Origin: Favolaschia claudopus
Lineage: Eukaryota; Basidiomycota; Agaricomycetes; Agaricales; Mycenaceae
Reading direction: 5' to 3'
Assembly (NCBI GenBank): GCA_037176885.1
Contig: JAWWNJ010000105.1
Location: 744,001 to 808,000, forward strand
Length of the DNA stretch: 64,000 nucleotides
A program made the translations under genes and the position numbers. The notes beneath the pieces were generated by a model. That model worked only from the letters and a program-made list of their open reading frames with translations, made no database searches and had not been told where the DNA came from. Below are positions 45,251 through 56,075 of this stretch, one piece after another. Each line of letters begins with the position of its first letter. The stretch's first letter is position 1.

Positions 45251-46676
45251 ATGTCAAATTCCACCATGCCGGGGTCTGGATTTACGATGAACATTGGAGA
45301 ACGGTACGCTTTCTTGAACCTTTTTATCTTACAAATGGTAATCGGAATATACAGAACGATACCACTGGTCTCTTGACTTTCGCTTCGAAGAGAACCAAGC
45401 TGAAGTTAACTTCTTAACTTAGTTTGTTGGCACAATCATGAACTGGGCACTTCTCGGCACCCTCGCTGTTCAGTTCAGTGCGTCAGGCAGTACAGTATCA
45501 TATCTTGATGAAGCTGACTGTCTTGTTGCAGTGTTCTACTTCCTCGCTTTCCCGAAGGACCAGCTGCGCTTCAAGCTCCTCGTTGGCTTCATTTTCGTTG
45601 TCGAGGTTTTGCAGACCTTGTCGGACACTCGGGACACCGTTCGCACTTTCGGCTCACACTGGGGCGACTTCGGTTCTCTCGATGGGGTAGGGTGGTCTTG
45701 GTTCAGTGTTCCAGTCGTTGGCTCGATAGGTGAGTACGCTACAGGCTCCGATTCTTTTCTCCGAGACTGATTGTTCCTCAACACAAGTCGCCTGCGTGGG
45801 GCAGATTTTTTTCGCCTGGCGAATCTGGGTAATCAGCCGTAGTTTCGTCATGCCAGTTGTGATCGCAATAGTGAGTTATCTTCGGCTTATCCAACAAACT
45901 GCATTGCTTAACAAACCAAGGTAACCACCTTCCAACTCGGCGCCGGCCTGTGGACTGGCATTGAAATCAGTCGCGCGGGCAAGTACTCTAGTCTCCAGCT
46001 ACGATATGATAGCTTCCAACAACCTGTGGTTAGTTTCACGCACCATCGTCACCCCAGCGACTTAACTTTTATGTCTCCAGGCTTGGCTATCAGCGACTGC
46101 AGCTTGCGACCTGATCATCGTTGCAAGCACTTGCTATTATCTGCTCAAACCGCGTCGTAGCGAATTCAAACATTCGACGAATCGGATGGTCACCCGCATT
46201 ATTATGGTAATTCTATCTATTCGTGTTTTGCTTCGTTCACCCAACTGTTCCCCAAGGTCACTGTGGAAACAGGATTGCTTTGTGCTGTATTTGCGCTGTG
46301 CATAAGATTTCTTCAACGCTTTCATGAATCCTTGCTCATATGTTTCTAGCACGGATCTTGCCATTTACGTTCAGACCCGAGGAAACAACTATCATCTGGC
46401 TGTCTGTATCTGGCTTTCTAAGGTCTACTCAAACAGTATCATGCTGGTCAGCTATTTCAGGGGACACCTCTATGCCGTTCACTTGGCTGATTCAAAGCTC
46501 ACCAGATATTGAACTCGCGAGCGCAAATCGGCCATGGCTCACCCACTTCGCAGAACCAGCACTCCTCTATCAAATTTTCAACGGGTCCAACAGCATCAAC
46601 GACAGTGCAAAGCTACCAACTCAGTGGCCCTGGGCCGGAAAAATATAACGAAGGAGTCGGAAATTTCGCCGTTTAA
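45251..46676 (+). CDS. DUF6534-type seven-helix membrane protein
   Basis: The ATG at 45251 begins MSNSTMPGSGFTMNIGER. Reading on requires a 13-nt micro-exon (45355-45367, residues TIPL), after which FVGTIMNWALLGTLAVQF opens the first helix. Family features follow in order: FYFLAFPKDQLRFKLLVGFI, VEVLQTLSDTRDT, WFSVPVVGSI, FFAWRIWVISRSF, FQLGAGLWTGIEIS, SATAACDLIIVASTCYYLL, TNRMVTRIIM, VTVETGLLCAVFALTDLAIY and LSKVYSNSIMLILNSR, the usual endpoint of the helical domain. A Ser/Thr-rich cytosolic tail ends at 46676. This is a large basidiomycete-specific family of seven-helix proteins of unknown function. Seven introns of about 50 nt all close in frame. Confidence 0.9.
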
Positions 46677-47725
46677 TTCGTGTCTTGTTTTGTTTTTTTG
46701 TTTGTGTTATGTGTATTTGCGTGTGTAGTACCTCGGGAAGGGTTTCCTCATTCATTGGTGTAGACGTATCGTTTTTACTGCTAGGAATTGGCTAGGAACG
46801 AGTCCTTCTTCGATCCTTCAACTCAAAATCGCGTCGATCTTTTACTTGACTGCGAGGGCGCGTACTACGTATCATTCAGTGTCATGGCATCGTACTCCAA
46901 GTTGAGGTCGCCAACGTGAAGCGCCAATTGGTCGTGGACAAATTGCAAATTCAACCCAGATTCAACTCAAACTTCAACCATTGTTTGTTTGTCGCGGCTG
47001 TCCCGGCAGTGCCCGAGTCTGGTGATTGCGCGACAGGTGCAGACATGACTCACCTGTCTCTTCAACCGAATGTCGCTGATTCTGCGCACCTATTCTTCGA
47101 CTTGCTCGAATTATGTTCAAAACAGCCTCAAAGGCATCGTTCTTCATGGCCTACGGATTGAACGCGGGCGTTGGCAATTCTAAATCACCGATTGAACCCT
47201 GGTTACCCTGCCAGAAAGTCTTTCATGCTTCCAGTGGTTGGCTTCCGAGTCGTCTACTTCAGTTCACCCATAAATTGGGCAATTTTTCCCCTTCAATCAA
47301 AGGCATTCTCACGTTCTGGTCGGCTTCAATGTTCACCAATATAACATTCTTCTCACTCCACCTTCTCCAAAAACTCGAACTGGTTCTCAGGCGTGTCATG
47401 TTTTCCCTGGTATGGTACGCAAATAACTGCATGGCAAAATTCTGTATAACGGACTGCCTGGTTCACAATCCATCTGGCTGTCCCTTCTCTTCTTCCAATT
47501 CAGCGGTCAATCTCATCGGCAGGCTGTGTTTTACGACTATGGATTTCCCCGCCGGACGCCAAAGGCCATTCTCAAAGGGCTCATGTCACGGCAAGGTGAA
47601 CGGCAGTCAAAGCGACGCCAAACGTGTCTCTTCTTTTTCCTCTCTCCATCAGGCTGTTCGGGATGGTAATAAGTAGCCTCAATTCATTGGAAGCCGACCA
47701 CCCAATTCCTTCCGCAGCACAAAGA
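46677..47725. other. Gap without a supported gene
   Basis: A plus-strand frame at 47113-47676 is 187 codons long but has no motif, no conserved composition and no paralogue, so it was not called. Part of this stretch must hold the GMC oxidoreductase promoter. Confidence 0.4.
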
Positions 47726-50252
47726 ATGAAGCGTTGCATCGCAGCCGCAGCGATTGCTCTGATCCCCTTGACTCATGCTCTTGTCTCTTGTCCAGATCTC
47801 GCTGATGCCTCCGGACGTATTTGACTTTGTAGTGGTTGGATCGGTGCAGGTAAATATATATATCAAGAAACCGTCGTGATTCTCATTCGTGGGGTCCCAT
47901 GCAGGTGGTGGACCTCTTGCTTCTCGCTTAGCAGAGAACGGATTCTCTGGTATTCACCTCCTTCGTGGGCCGCTTCTTACCGTTATTTATTCAATCGTGG
48001 ACAGTTTTTTTATTGGATGCTGGCAACGATGTCAATACATTCAATACCCACACTTCCTGCTTATTTCGCCCGCGCTACAGAAGGTAGGTTGCGCGTCCAC
48101 TCCTCCCCTGCCTTCTGACCGATCTCGCAGATGAGACGACTGAGCTAGCATACAACATCAAGGGAATTTAGTAGATCCTGATTCTCGGATCGCTTGGTGA
48201 GTTTCATTGTCCGGGGAAAGTTTATCCTAGCCTCGATTATAAAGCTTAACAGGTATCCGCGTGCACGCGGGTTGGGAGGATCTACAGTGCGATTTGTTCC
48301 GTACATTTGGTGACCGCTGAACTGACCCACGACTCGATAGATCCACAATGCGATGACTCAATATTATAGCGGCGACCATGGAGGATTTCAACAATGTCTC
48401 TACAATATTCAACGATCCATCCTGGACCAGGAGTAACATGCAAGAATATTTCAAAAAGATCGAGAAGAACATATCTTCTTCCGACTTTGCTGACTCTGGC
48501 TGACCACGGCTTCGATGGGTGGATGCAAACGACATTACTTCCGTACCTAAATCTTCTCCATGATCTTGGTGGGGGTCCCAGTTGTACCTTTGAAATCTGG
48601 CTAACATGGAATCTCTGCAGATGTGGTTGATCCCCAGTTGCTAGCAATTTTCACCTCATTCACGCTGTCTCCAAATGTTCCTATCCTCGACCTCAATAGC
48701 CTGGCTGAGGACAGCAGTGTGGGATCAACACACCCAGTTTTACCGTCGACAACAATCATATCCGCTCTTCGGGTGTACAACAGACTGACCGCTGTCAGAG
48801 ATTCGACGAAAATTTGAATATCACCTTGAATTCTCTGGCTACCAAAATATTGTTATGTGAAAGTAGCGATGGTTCAACAACGGCGTACGGTGTAGACTTT
48901 GTGCGAGATGCCGCCTTACCTGTAGCGGGCAACTTTGAGGGAAAGGAAGATTTTGGAAATCGGACACAGAGCGTCATGGCGCCGTCACGAAGTCATTGTC
49001 TCTGCGGGGGGTTTTCCAAAGCCCACAACTCGTGAGTCTTCGGTTCAGTCTAGTTTGCGTCGTTTTCTGATCCATAATATTCCATATCGGTAGCTCATGG
49101 TTCGAATTCTATTCAATAAGGCGATATGATACTCAGGCTTGATGCAAACAGCTCTCCGGCAATCGGAAACTCGACCCAACTAAGTGAGTTTGGTATCGAA
49201 ACCGTAGTGGACTTGCCCGGGGTTGGTTCCAATTTGCAAGGTAATGGCCTACATGGATGTCTTTCGATAAAGATTCAACAACATTTATCTCTCACTTAGA
49301 TCACGATGAAATTGCGATCATCTGGAATCTGACCGAGAATTTCAAGCTTTTACAAGGCTGCAAATTCCTCTCTGATCCCGCGCAGGATCCATGTCTCGAA
49401 GATTGGCTTCAGTCAGACCATATGAACATTTACGGGTTTACTCCCGTCTTGGATGTCATAATAACTAAGTCGAATGAAAATCAAGCCGGTGCCGGACGTA
49501 TTCACATATGCCGCACCTGCTTACTTCGGTGGTATTTTCAGAGGTAGGCCGGCTTCCCCGTTTTTATGATAGATCGTCGGCCCACTTCTCTGTCCAGGAT
49601 TCGCACAGCAAATTGCAGATCATCCCAACGCACTGAGCGCCATTGTTCTCAAAGCTCACCCTTCTTCTCGGGGACTCGTCCGTCTCACCGGCTCCCACCC
49701 ACAGGATCCTCTTGGATATCGAAAAGATGCATTTTGAAGCCGAACAAGGACCCGCAGACATACAAGCGCTCGAAGGGACGGGAATCAACCGTATTCGTTC
49801 CTTGGTTGAAAACTCGCTAATCCGACCATTCCTTATCGAGGAAGCAAGTTCCGGGAAAGGATGCGAATTTGACTGAATATATTTTGGATCGCGTCTTTGG
49901 GACATCACGCTTGTTGCACTAATGCTATGGGTCCGAGTACGGGTAAGTACATTTCTGCAGACAGATCACAAGAATTCGGGCTGGTCCATTGACACTGAAT
50001 GCTTTTAGATCCTCAAGCCGTTTTTGGACAATAATTTCCGCGTGCATGGGGTAGAGCAACTTCGCGTTGTGGATTTGAGTTCGTGGGCGAATGTGCCAGG
50101 GTATTTTGTGACCACGCCTACTTATATGGTATTGTCCACCTGTGCCAGGCTTCCTGTGCTGTTTTATAACTGCCAGTAATTTTTTTCAATTGCAGATATC
50201 TGAGAAGGCAGCGGATGTCATCATGGCGGATGCTCGAGCGAAAACGGTCTAA
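47726..50252 (+). CDS. GMC oxidoreductase (FAD-dependent), several frame breaks
   Basis: The ATG at 47726 starts a signal-peptide-like sequence MKRCIAAAAIALIPLTHALV. Family landmarks follow: the FAD-binding FDFVVVGS, then GGGPLASRLAENGFSG, a helix pair ending HGFDGWMQTTLLPYL, HEVIVSAGGFPKP, then ETVVDLPGVGSNLQ, AAPAYFGGIF, and the C-terminal HHACCTNAMGP with the catalytic-base His, and NVPGYFVTTPTYM, stop at 50252. This points to a secreted alcohol, sugar or choline oxidase/dehydrogenase of the glucose-methanol-choline family. The frame is lost by one base near 47820, 47842, 48495, 48985 and 49160, and the exon order needs many introns. Decay or sequence error is possible; the same error type affects eEF3. 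Confidence 0.8.
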
Positions 50253-51616
50253 TAATGGGACGGAACTATGCTTCATCTTAAAATTTCTGTTTGTTATTTT
50301 TGGCCACAGCCGGACAGTTCGTGATTACATTACACGCTCTTTGTTCGTACAATGACTCATGGACCGTATTCAACGTCAAGCTCAAGAGCGGTTGGCTAAA
50401 GCAAGTGAACTACGAGCTCATTATTGATTGAACTTTTGTCTGGTCACCGAATTAAGTAGACCTACCGATCAAGTTCTCATCTGTAGGAATCGAAGTGGCG
50501 CTTGAGGGATGCACGTAAAATCGGAGCCCGCATGGTTATGTTTGAGTGAAAACCGCATTTTGTTATCTGGGCAAGAGACATTCTCTCCTACCGACTCCAA
50601 TCGGGGCCGTACATGGGCGCATATCCATGCGCGGGAGTTTCCTCTAATTTGGAAGAGGCGACCTCGGGCGCAGAGATGTCCAAGGTACTCGAGAAAAAGC
50701 CGACTCCGTTTGTGAAGCCATAGATAGATTGAAGTGCTGCCAGGGCGGCAAGGAAGGCATTATTCGACGTGCCAAGTAGACTCCTTAGGCTGCGCACGGT
50801 CGACCACACTGGCAGTCGTGGTAGTCGGCGACATTTTGCAACGATTCAGAGGAGAAAGTGGGAACAACATGGCGGAAAATCGTCCAAGGGTTCGTAAGGC
50901 AGTGAGTTTCTTCGTGGAATGGTTCGAGTCGCAGTGTGAGGGAGAGCTCCTTGCGACATTGGAGGGGTATAAAACTCTGACTCCTGAGCGGGTTCCGTAA
51001 CTGAACGGGTAACACACATTGGAGATAGCCAGGACCTAGCCAGCGTACCAGTCCCAAACTGCAATAGATTGCGGTATTAAGCCGACAAGAATCTCAAAGG
51101 AATCGTCAAAGGCTCTGCTCATCTTGGGCTATCTTGAGAGTCGTTGTCGTTGTTGCCTTTAATTCAGCGAACTTGTGAGCTAAGAAGAATTAAAGCGTCT
51201 GTCTAGAGAGACTAGTTGTTGCCAACCTTGTGTCGTTGATACAAGGAATTCGGGGACAGGCCGAGAGTCAAGAGTCGGCATTGAGCTCTTGGTAGATACG
51301 ATGCGACTCGGAGCAGATACACGCGAACATAGTTGCCCAGACTCTTGCAGCTGCTAGGTATGTAAGTATTTTGCTCGTCGTTGCATGACGGCAGTGGCAA
51401 AGCGCGGGTAAGATGAGTCAGGCGATCTGACATGTACTGCCCGAAAAGTCCGAATTTCAACCAAAAAGACAACATAGTGTTCAATACTTCAATCCGACAG
51501 GAAAAAACGAGGCACAAAGCACAGCTCAACCCTTTCTTCCCAGAATTCTTTTCAGATTATTCACCCGTTCCTTGCCGGCCTATGATGAACAATTCGATGT
51601 GCAACTTCAATGAATA
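50253..51616. other. Gap without a supported gene
   Basis: About 1.4 kb with only short, motif-free frames on both strands. Confidence 0.4.
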
Positions 51617-52716
51617 CTAGAGAACACAGACCTTGACCTGTGCCTGAATTTCTTTGACCAGCGTCTCCTCTTCTTCTGTGCTGGCTGCGAACTGTTCTTC
51701 TAATTGTTCTGTTCGCAGCTCAGCATTAATTCTGCTCAAACAATGGCATTCGCGATGCGATGAAGAGGTTGACTCACTACAATGTCTTCTTGGAGATCAT
51801 TTCATCGGATTCAAGATCAGACTCAGATACGGCTTGGAGGTAGCGGGGATTGTTCTCATATTTAACTAGTACCATGTCTTCTTTGGAGATAATTTCATCG
51901 GATTCAAATCAGACCTCAGATCCGGCTCGAAGATAGCGAGGATTTTTCTCATATTCGACAAATTGAATCATTGAATTCAGGTAGACAGACGTTAGAACTT
52001 ACGATGATCAAGGCACCTTTTCTTTCAAATATATCTTTGAATGTGACTTCAAATTCAACATATGGGAGGCCTTCGCCTTTGTTTGGAGCGTCAGTCAGAT
52101 GAGGAGAATATTTCGATCCTCGAAATCGACGTATTCGAAGTCGGATATATCCTGTTGATGTCAATGGTATTCAGTCTACGGAGAAATCACAGGAGAATCA
52201 ATAATCTGTGGATTCCACATACCGTTATGCTTGGTTCGCAACATACAGTACTTCGTCCAGGGGTTTTCTACATGGATACTTATTTGCACGATGTAGCGTA
52301 GCAATAGACTCCAAAGAACCTACTGAGCTTATCGCGAGAATTCTTGCTTTGCGTGCGAACGACGTCTTCCTCCATGTATGTTTTCATTGCGCACATATTT
52401 TGAGCTTTTGGGTCCGAGCCGTTCGACTTCCATGGTGCAAAAAGTTTGCATTCGGCATTGAGAGGCTTGCCCACCGTGCGCCAGTGTACTATGTAGCATG
52501 TGTTGGAGTCAATGTTAGCTATAGCGCTCATCTGAGAATAATCCGAGTCAATGATCGTTGAAAATGATGTCTGAGGAAGCTTCGGGAGGTTACTTTATGG
52601 TCCTTTATAATGGGTTCGGAAAGACAGATTGGACCACCAATAGAGGCCATTAGCTTGAATTCGATTCCTCGATGTGTTATCGCATCCCGGTCCTTTGACA
52701 TCATGCTCAACTCCAA
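51617..52716 (-). CDS. Poorly defined gene with repeated segment and C-terminal coiled coil
   Basis: I do not recognise this gene. Minus-strand pieces that look coding are, from 5' to 3': SKDRDAITHRGIEFKLMASI with GGPICLSEPIIKDHK (near 52600-52700); NIDSNTCYIVHWRTVGKPLN with AECKLFAPWKSNGSDPKAQN (near 52420-52520); LPYVEFEVTFKDIFERKGAL (near 52020-52070); a segment present twice, YEKNPRYLRAGSE / YENNPRYLQAVSESDLESDE (51780-51960); and a Glu-rich coiled coil INAELRTEQLEEQFAASTEE ending at 51617. Introns must separate them, but I could not fix all borders. The N-terminal part may be longer. No functional inference is justified. Confidence 0.35.
51780..51959. repeat. Tandem repeat of about 90 bp, two copies
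   Basis: Two head-to-tail copies, about 51790-51868 and 51875-51959, share ATGTCTTCTTTGGAGAT-like, ATTTCATCGGATTCAA and CTCATATT(T/C) segments with scattered substitutions and small indels. On the minus strand they encode a repeated ESDE(I/M)ISK segment and a repeated KYExNPRYL segment, so the repeat may be a duplicated exon part. Confidence 0.7.
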
Positions 52717-53474
52717 CTTGAACTGAACTCAGGCTCGGAACCTCTTCGCTTCGTCGCTCGACCGACTCGGAGTCGATTCTCGAAGCCTATAGGCTGGTTC
52801 AAGCCGATAGATTTTAAATTATTCCGAACTAATAAGAGGTCCTGCTGAAAGCCGCTAGAAATAGCCAAGTAATACCTCTGGTTAATGACAGTCAGCCCTT
52901 CTATAGTGAGCCCAAATTGAAAGGACGTTTTGTTTACAACAAACGTCAAGGTTGAAATCAAGTTGAAATTCGGGTAAGATCAAAGTCAACAAATATCAGC
53001 AAGCCATACTGCACAGCACTATTGATCGGATTGCCTCTTTCGTTCTCCCTTCATGTTCTGGTCGTCCAAAGTCTTGACCTTATCTCCCCGCCCTTCAGCT
53101 GCTACGAAACTGCCTGTGAATAAGTTCTAGCAAATGCACTTTTTCGCCTCGCTTTCCTCTCTGCTCGGCGTGTCTGCTCACACGGAATAAGGTTGCCAAA
53201 CCCCAGTCACACCTCACTGTACTCGCTGCGTGGGCTCCCCAGCCCCATTTCTGTTTCTGAGGAAAATTTACGGTCTACTCCCTCTGAACGCTCAAATCTG
53301 TGTCCCATCCTTCTCTCTACCAAACCCTTCGGTTCTCTGCACATTTTGACGCAAGATTGTACTTTTAGTGCTCTGCCGCTTCTCCACAACGTATTCTGGG
53401 CGGGTGTTTCCAACACACGCAATCAATCATGTCAAGCGATGATAGATCGGGTCCGCCTTGACTCACGGATCGAA

Positions 53475-53480
53475 TATAAA
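53475..53480 (+). promoter_or_regulatory. TATA box of the phosphotransferase gene
   Basis: TATAAA located 50 bp before the start codon at 53530, followed by a pyrimidine-rich stretch typical of fungal transcription start regions. Confidence 0.5.
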
Positions 53481-53529
53481 AGCCTTGTCTGTCGACTCTC
53501 ACTTTCTTTACCTTTCTCGACCTTCCTTA

Positions 53530-55109
53530 ATGGCTGACACTACCACAGGATACTCTGAGTTTCAACATGAGGAGTCAGACTCCCTTAAGAAGAGTCTAGT
53601 CTTTGCCCGCGCCGCCTTGAAAGAGGCTCTCGACATCGAGGTGCGTTCATGTAAATGCCACCCACCCATAGCTTAACATTCGCCAGGTCGAGTCCTTGGA
53701 GCCCATCACCCGAGGATATAACAACAAGGTCTATCTGCTCAAACTGACTCCCAACTCTACTCCTGCGCATCGTCTTTTACAACCGGGTTGCCTTCCCTTA
53801 CCATCCCCAACGCCTTCCACTCTAATCTTCCGTACCGTTCGTAAACGATCTCAAACTCCTGCCGCACGCAAAGTCAGCAACGCTATAGCAACGATGCAAC
53901 TTGTTCGTGACAACACCGATATCCCGATCGCCCCCGCATACGCCTACGACGTGAACGGAGACGAGCCTTGGATGGTCGAGGGTGTACTTCCTGGCACTCC
54001 CATGGATGAGGCATGGCAACATGCGGACACTGACACTCGTGTGCGCATGCTGGAAGCACTAGTGGACGTCCTCGAGGTTCGACAAACCTGTTCTGTCCTC
54101 CTATGCTTTCGACTGACCGTAGCTCTCTACTAGAAACTCAAAGGCATACCCCCACCTCAGCCTGGGTTTGGTGGCCTCACGTATGATGCGGACGGCAAGA
54201 TGGTTCTGGGCCCCACATCCCTGGCCTACGACGAGGGTCCATTTGCTACTGCGAAAGAGTACTACAACGCTTGGATCCGGGGACAATGGCAAGACGCAAA
54301 AGCGAACCCTAGGTCGGACGGGTGGAAAATCGACGGTATAGATCAACGGATCGAGAAATTCCTCAGCGAAGGCTTAGATACGGCCCTTGATTGTCTGGCT
54401 GAGTGCAAGCCCATCTTCATCCATGCAGACTTCGGTATGATATCGTCGGCATTGTACCCTCTCCTACTCGCTCATGATCGGCGCATGATAGGGATGCTGA
54501 ACGTACTTGTGTCGCCTACTGCCCCAGAAGTCATTACTGGATTGTTGGATTTCGAGTGGAGCCATTTCGGTCCGGAGTCGGACGAGTACTTCGTCAGTCT
54601 TAGACCATCTGGTCGTTTCCGAGGCTCATGCTCCGTGTAGCTGTCTAGTCCAGGGCCCGGATATATCTATGGCGGCCCTCACGACTTGAAGCCGGAATCG
54701 AAGGCATATGCACGAACACAGATTGTGAGTGGAACTTCGTTTCAGAATTCGGAAACCCGCTCACCAATACCTGTGACCTGCAGCTACTATCCGGTAAACT
54801 ACCAGAAGACCTCGATGTGGGCGGAACCTCTTTCTTGACCTTCAAAACCGACAGCCTGCTGAGATCACGAAACCTGGGCACCTTCTCTTCAATTCCCCAC
54901 TTCGCAGACATCGCGCGCTTGTATTGGTTCGCCGAAAACTTGGCAAGCATTCCTACGCCGTCTCCGCGTGCTGTAAGCTGACGGAATCCCAGCGCCCTTG
55001 GTTCTTTCACGAAAGTGTGCATGAGGCTTCGATGGTGAAGATGGTGGCGGAATCCAAAGCTACCAACCCTCTCTCTTTCGATAAGGATTTGAAAGTGTGG
55101 GGCTATTAA
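53530..55109 (+). CDS. APH/choline-kinase-like phosphotransferase
   Basis: The ATG at 53530 begins MADTTTGYSEFQHEESDSLK. Kinase-fold landmarks are the nucleotide loop GYNNKVYLLKLT, LIFRTVRKRS, NIA-like helix NAIATMQLVRDN, PAYAYDVNGDEPWMVEGVLP (hinge), and the catalytic loop IHADFGMLNVLV, whose H-x-D-x4-N pattern is formed across an intron. Then come GLLDFEWSHFGPESDEYF (metal-binding Asp) and GYIYGGPHDLKPESKAY. The last exon, PWFFHESVHEASMVKM to the stop at 55109, is reached only through a 35-nt GC-AG intron (54943-54977); without it translation stops at 54980. Members phosphorylate small molecules such as choline or aminoglycoside-like compounds; fungal homologues are mostly of unknown substrate. 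No signal peptide is present. Confidence 0.85.
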
Positions 55110-56075
55110 CAACGCAGCATCTGAATGCATATACCGGGGCTCTACTGGCTCGTCCTCGATTCCTGACAGTGAAATCCAGCACCAAACATGTCTCAACGAG
55201 CAAGGCATCCGAGGAGATCTGGCGACGTCTTCACACAGATTGCCGTTGACTGGAGACTGAATACGCGAGCTGTCATCGCCAAGTCATCGCGAGATTTTCT
55301 GGTAGCATTCCGGGAGTTTTCCGCGACCTGCGTTTGGTGGTGTGAGTAACAATCCAATACCCATGGCGCGTAGCATTTCTTCCGGGCCTCTTCGCGGAAC
55401 GTTGAGTGCACCGAAGTGCGCCGCATGCTAATCTCTAGTCTTCTCTTCTTCTCAGTTTCTTAAACTTTCTTTGCTTTCATATCGGCATTCCATGAACACC
55501 GCACGGCGAATAGAAAGGAGCACGATAGCTCACCGGAGGCAACCATGCGGTGCATTAATCTTGAGACTGGCGGGCCGGCCATGCCGCCTGGTGTTTGTTC
55601 AAGGCGCTCGTTAGCTACCGATGCTTGACCGATGCAAGCGTTGTTTGTTGTTGGTGCTGACGTTGTCGGCCCCGGAATCCCCGAAGAACCGACGATGCAA
55701 GTGACATACATGCGCGCACATGCGCGCCTCGTCGCGCTTCACGTTTCACAGTGGTGCATTCGGAAAGACGGTCATCATGATAACACTAATTTTACCTGGG
55801 CTGTTCCGGTTCAATTATAGCTATAGCAGTATCAAGATTTCCAGTACAATTTTGCTGTTGGATAGTAATACAAGTGCGATACAGTATAGTAGGGTAGTTT
55901 AAGGAGTTTACTATGATACAGCGGACTGAGAAACACAACGTCGACCAAAAAAAGGTTTACTATAAGATAACAACGAGATTTGTCCGCGTTTGGGCAGCTT
56001 CCTGCTCGATTTTCATCGCGTGGTCGCCTGCCGAGAAAAGGATTGAGTGTAAGGGAATGGCGGGGACACTGAGTT
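55110..56075. other. Intergenic region, no supported gene
   Basis: About 1 kb between two convergent genes, including an AT-rich segment at about 55810-55910. No genes, repeats or RNA were recognised. Confidence 0.4.

Noticed and set aside
47113..47676. Open frame of 187 codons on the plus strand
   Set aside because: No motif, no hydrophobic or charged pattern typical of coding sequence, and no paralogue or splice partner; kept only as a note.
48227..48647. Minus-strand frames of about 120 codons
   Set aside because: Antisense of GMC oxidoreductase exons.
54594..54665. Suspected frame break in the phosphotransferase after DEYF
   Set aside because: An intron with donor GTCGTT and acceptor CCAG joins RPSG to PGYIYGG in frame, so no break is needed.
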